A stretch of DNA of 5,402 bases from Rhizobiaceae bacterium (GTDB taxonomy: Bacteria; Pseudomonadota; Alphaproteobacteria; Rhizobiales; Rhizobiaceae). Positions 4,385 through 5,402 of this stretch are shown piece by piece. Below the pieces are notes generated by a model, which saw nothing but the letters and a program-made list of their open reading frames with translations, was not told the DNA's origin and searched no databases. Where the stretch lies: contig JAEUMA010000734.1 of NCBI GenBank assembly GCA_016793565.1, positions 1 through 5,402 on the forward strand, read 5' to 3'. How positions within the stretch are numbered: the first letter of the stretch is position 1; every line of letters starts with the position of its first letter. Position numbers and translations under genes: made by a program.

Positions 4385-5402
4385 TGCGCACCTATCGTTC
4401 CGAACCCAGCACGGCTTCGGCGGACGGCCGCATCGCGGACAATATCGTCTATTTCGCCCGCGCCCTGCGCAAGGCGGGCATGCGCGTCGGCCCTGCCTCG
4501 GTGGTGAACGCGATCGACGCCGTTCTGACCTCCGGCATTGGTTCGCGCGACGATTTCTACTGGACACTCCACGCCGTGCTGGTGAATCGGCGCGAGGATC
4601 ACGAGACATTCAATGAGGCGTTTCGGCTGTTCTGGAAATCGCGTGAGCTGATCGAGAAGATGCTCGCCATGTTCTCCCCGGTGGCGCCCGCCACGCGCGA
4701 GCGGGAAAAGCCGCGGCCGGCGGAGAACCGGGTCAGCCAGGCAATGTTCGAAGGTCACGATAAGGCCAGGCCGCTCGACGCGCCGGAAATCGAGATCGAT
4801 GCCCGCCTCACCGTTTCGGGTAACGAGGTGTTGCGCGGCAAGGACTTCGCACAGATGTCGGCGGGCGAACTCCATGAGGCCAAGCGCGCGATCGCGGCGC
4901 TGACCTTGCCGCTGGACCAGGTGACCACCCGGCGATTCCGCTCTGATCCGCAGGGACGCAGGCCCGATCCCCGCGCCATGATGAGAGCCGCCGCACGAAC
5001 CGGCGGCACGCTGATCCTGCCCAAGTTCCGCTCTCCGCGTCAGATTCATCCGCCGCTGGTTGTGCTGGCCGATATTTCGGGCTCGATGAGCCAGTACACG
5101 CGCATCTTCCTACATTTCCTGCATGCGTTGACGGAAAGCCGCCGGCGGGTTCATACGTTCGTGTTCGGCACCCGGCTCACCAATCTCACGCGCCAGATGC
5201 GTCATCGCGACCCGGACGCCGCGCTCGCCGACTGCTCGGCGGCGGTGCGCGACTGGTCCGGAGGGACGCGCATCGGCGACACGCTGCATGAGTTCAATCG
5301 CTTGTGGTCGCGCCGGGTGCTGGGGCAGGGCGCGGTCGTGCTGCTCATCACCGACGGGTTGGAGCGCGACGACGTCGGCAATCTGCGCGAAGAGATGGAG
5401 CG
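4384..5402 (+). CDS. coxE: CoxE-type von Willebrand factor A domain protein (runs off the right edge)
   Basis: The reading frame from ATG 4384 is open for 339 codons to the window edge; the family is usually about 390-420 residues, so roughly 50-80 are missing. Residues 1-100 form a helical N-terminal region (RIADNIVYFARALRKAGMRV and DDFYWTLHAVLVNR). A charged, Pro-rich linker follows at about 101-140. The VWA domain begins near 224 with PLVVLADISGSMSQYTR. All MIDAS metal-site positions are present: Asp230, Ser232, Ser234 (DISGS), Thr295 (SGGTRIGDTL) and Asp324 (LLITDGLERDD). CoxE proteins work with CoxD-type ATPases as a chelatase-like pair, by analogy with MoxR/VWA and magnesium-chelatase-like pairs, in maturing Mo hydroxylases such as CO dehydrogenase. 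The start overlaps the coxD stop by one base, and the nearest GGAG lies only two bases before it, so translation probably depends on coupling. The client enzyme would be encoded outside this window, if nearby. Confidence 0.93.
   Translation, partial: MRTYRSEPSTASADGRIADNIVYFARALRKAGMRVGPASVVNAIDAVLTSGIGSRDDFYWTLHAVLVNRREDHETFNEAFRLFWKSRELIEKMLAMFSPVAPATREREKPRPAENRVSQAMFEGHDKARPLDAPEIEIDARLTVSGNEVLRGKDFAQMSAGELHEAKRAIAALTLPLDQVTTRRFRSDPQGRRPDPRAMMRAAARTGGTLILPKFRSPRQIHPPLVVLADISGSMSQYTRIFLHFLHALTESRRRVHTFVFGTRLTNLTRQMRHRDPDAALADCSAAVRDWSGGTRIGDTLHEFNRLWSRRVLGQGAVVLLITDGLERDDVGNLREEME

Noticed and set aside
4069..5049. A 326-codon open frame on the minus strand, opposite coxD and coxE
   Set aside because: The plus strand holds the Walker and MIDAS proteins. 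The antisense translation is low-complexity and motif-free.

Overview
The window looks like a chromosomal segment from a high-GC alphaproteobacterium, most likely of the Hyphomicrobiales (rhizobial or Phyllobacteriaceae-like) group. This is inferred from the GC-rich third codon positions, the style of the purB N-terminus and the coxD/coxE-type gene pair. I cannot name a species. The window is densely coding and has one real regulatory gap, at about 2770-2932, from which two transcription units diverge.

Left unit (minus strand, read right to left): a LivJ-like periplasmic substrate-binding protein (2769 to 1708), a P1-family (DmpA/NylC-type) self-cleaving peptidase (1711 to 698), a small multi-pass membrane protein of unknown function (701 to 207), and, after a 51-nt gap, the first 51 codons of purB, adenylosuccinate lyase (155 to beyond the left edge). 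The first three genes are joined by two 4-nt stop/start overlaps (GTGA and ATGA), so they are very probably co-translated. PurB has its own strong ribosome binding site and is a housekeeping purine gene that may simply lie downstream.

Right unit (plus strand): a RutF-like FMN/flavin reductase (about 2933-3427), a CoxD-type MoxR AAA+ ATPase (3455-4384), and a CoxE-type von Willebrand factor A protein that runs off the right edge (4384 to beyond 5402). CoxD and CoxE overlap by one base. Proteins of this pair are known from carbon monoxide dehydrogenase gene clusters, where CoxD acts as a chaperone-like ATPase in maturing the Mo/Cu active site. Related pairs occur beside other molybdenum hydroxylases and XdhC/CoxF proteins. 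No molybdenum enzyme is visible here, so the client is unknown.

No RNA genes, insertion sequences, CRISPR arrays or phage genes were seen. The most interesting points are the His (not Asn) before the predicted catalytic Thr of the P1 peptidase, the tight coupling of a solute-binding protein, an amide-hydrolase-like enzyme and an unknown membrane protein, and the pairing of a flavin reductase with a CoxD/CoxE maturation module. I did not find clear evidence of a wholly new system.
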